Source: an uncultured Algibacter sp. (GTDB lineage Bacteria; Bacteroidota; Bacteroidia; Flavobacteriales; Flavobacteriaceae). From it: DNA of 64,000 nt. Location of the stretch: NCBI GenBank assembly GCA_947499935.1, contig CANMQH010000010.1:62001-126000 (forward strand). The letters run 5' to 3'. The notes under the pieces are model-generated. The model was not told the origin of the DNA. It saw nothing but the letters and a program-made list of their open reading frames with translations, and ran no database searches. The stretch's first letter is position 1, and each line of letters opens with the position of its first letter. A program made the position numbers and the translations under genes. This document shows, in pieces, positions 63,592 to 64,000 of the stretch.

Positions 63592-63933
63592 ATGAAAACA
63601 GCATCATTAACACAAGAACTTACGTTCGATGATAAACGACCAGCAATACAAATTTTGTTGGAAACCGAAACCTCTAAAGAAATTAGAATTATTTTTAAGA
63701 AGGGACAAGTCATGAAAAAGCACCATACACCTTTTCCAATTGTGGTGGAGGTTTTTAAAGGCAAAATAGATTTTGGCTTAGAAACCGAAACAAAACATCT
63801 TGAAGCAGGCAATCTTATTGCCCTTGCTGGTAGTGTGCCACATGACCTTACAGCCATAGAAGATAGCATCGTACGTTTATCATTATCTAAACAAGATAAA
63901 CTAGAGCGTGTAAAAAATATTGAAACTGCTTAA
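63592..63933 (+). CDS. Small cupin-domain protein
   Basis: The 113-residue protein is a single cupin barrel: GQVMKKHHTPFPIVVEVFKGKIDF gives the first motif with His44-His45, and LEAGNLIALAGSVPHDLTA the second, with a His near residue 84. A mononuclear metal site is plausible. It follows the haemoglobin gene by 10 bp and probably belongs to the same transcript. Such cupins recur beside NO-stress and haemoglobin genes, but the reaction is unknown. Confidence 0.87.
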   Translation: MKTASLTQELTFDDKRPAIQILLETETSKEIRIIFKKGQVMKKHHTPFPIVVEVFKGKIDFGLETETKHLEAGNLIALAGSVPHDLTAIEDSIVRLSLSKQDKLERVKNIETA

Positions 63934-63943
63934 CGAACATTAT

Positions 63944-64000
63944 ATGTTTTCGCGAAAAAAAATACTCATTGTTGTGCCTATTTTATGGCTTGGTTTTTTG
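63944..64000 (+). CDS. Start of a membrane protein (3' end outside window)
   Basis: The ATG at 63944 opens a frame of 19 codons to the window edge, encoding a basic start (MFSRKK) and a hydrophobic segment (ILIVVPILWLGFL), as in a signal anchor or first helix. It lies 10 bp after the cupin gene on the same strand, so it is likely the next operon gene. The family cannot be identified from this fragment. Confidence 0.5.
   Translation, partial: MFSRKKILIVVPILWLGFL

Overview
The window looks like a low-GC marine Flavobacteriia (Bacteroidota) chromosome. Evidence: a SusC/SusD pair, a hybrid two-component regulator, type IX secretion (T9SS) sorting tails, the TAnnTTTG type of -7 promoter box, A-rich leaders and AT-rich codon use. 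No rRNA, tRNA or CRISPR array was seen.

1-33.8 kb is a polysaccharide utilization locus (PUL) for a sulfated, probably fucose- and galactose-containing algal glycan (substrate inferred). It holds three S1 sulfatases, two GH29 fucosidases, two GH2 enzymes, one GH3 enzyme, a DUF5060/DUF4038 TIM-barrel protein and a T9SS-secreted Asp-box propeller protein. It also has a periplasmic-sensor hybrid regulator, a SusC/SusD pair and a SusE-position lipoprotein. AACATATGTT-type palindromes recur in its promoters.

34-46.2 kb is an unusual exopolysaccharide-type locus: a receiver-GT2 fusion, a giant polytopic GT-C-like membrane protein, an Ig-like secreted protein, a membrane-anchored GH5-like hydrolase, a GT4 transferase, a Wzx/PelG-like flippase, a STAS protein and a TPR/outer-membrane-barrel protein. 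A REP-associated (IS200-like) transposase unit follows, then a large T9SS-secreted protein.

50.1-54.2 kb is a compact five-gene signalling operon: receiver, H-NOX haem NO sensor, PAS/PAS/GAF histidine kinase, Hpt and LytTR response regulator. I found five 9-12-9 bp direct repeats (consensus close to TAGATGAAT) of LytTR geometry. They lie upstream of the exopolysaccharide units, the T9SS protein and the signalling operon itself. This suggests an undescribed NO-responsive, LytTR-driven exopolysaccharide regulon and is the most interesting system in the window.

54.6-57.3 kb holds one copy of a 160-bp MITE-like element (the other is at 15.4 kb, inverted) and a secreted beta-helix protein. 57.7-64 kb holds a Crp/Fnr regulator and a non-canonical cbb3-like haem-copper oxidase operon in which the CcoO subunit carries a second cytochrome c domain. 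Small membrane proteins, DUF2024, an Rrf2 (NsrR-like) regulator, a group III truncated haemoglobin and a cupin follow. Two promoters here share an inverted repeat GGATA-N4-TGTCC that overlaps the -33 box, a likely Rrf2 operator. With the H-NOX operon this makes two NO-linked modules within about 13 kb.
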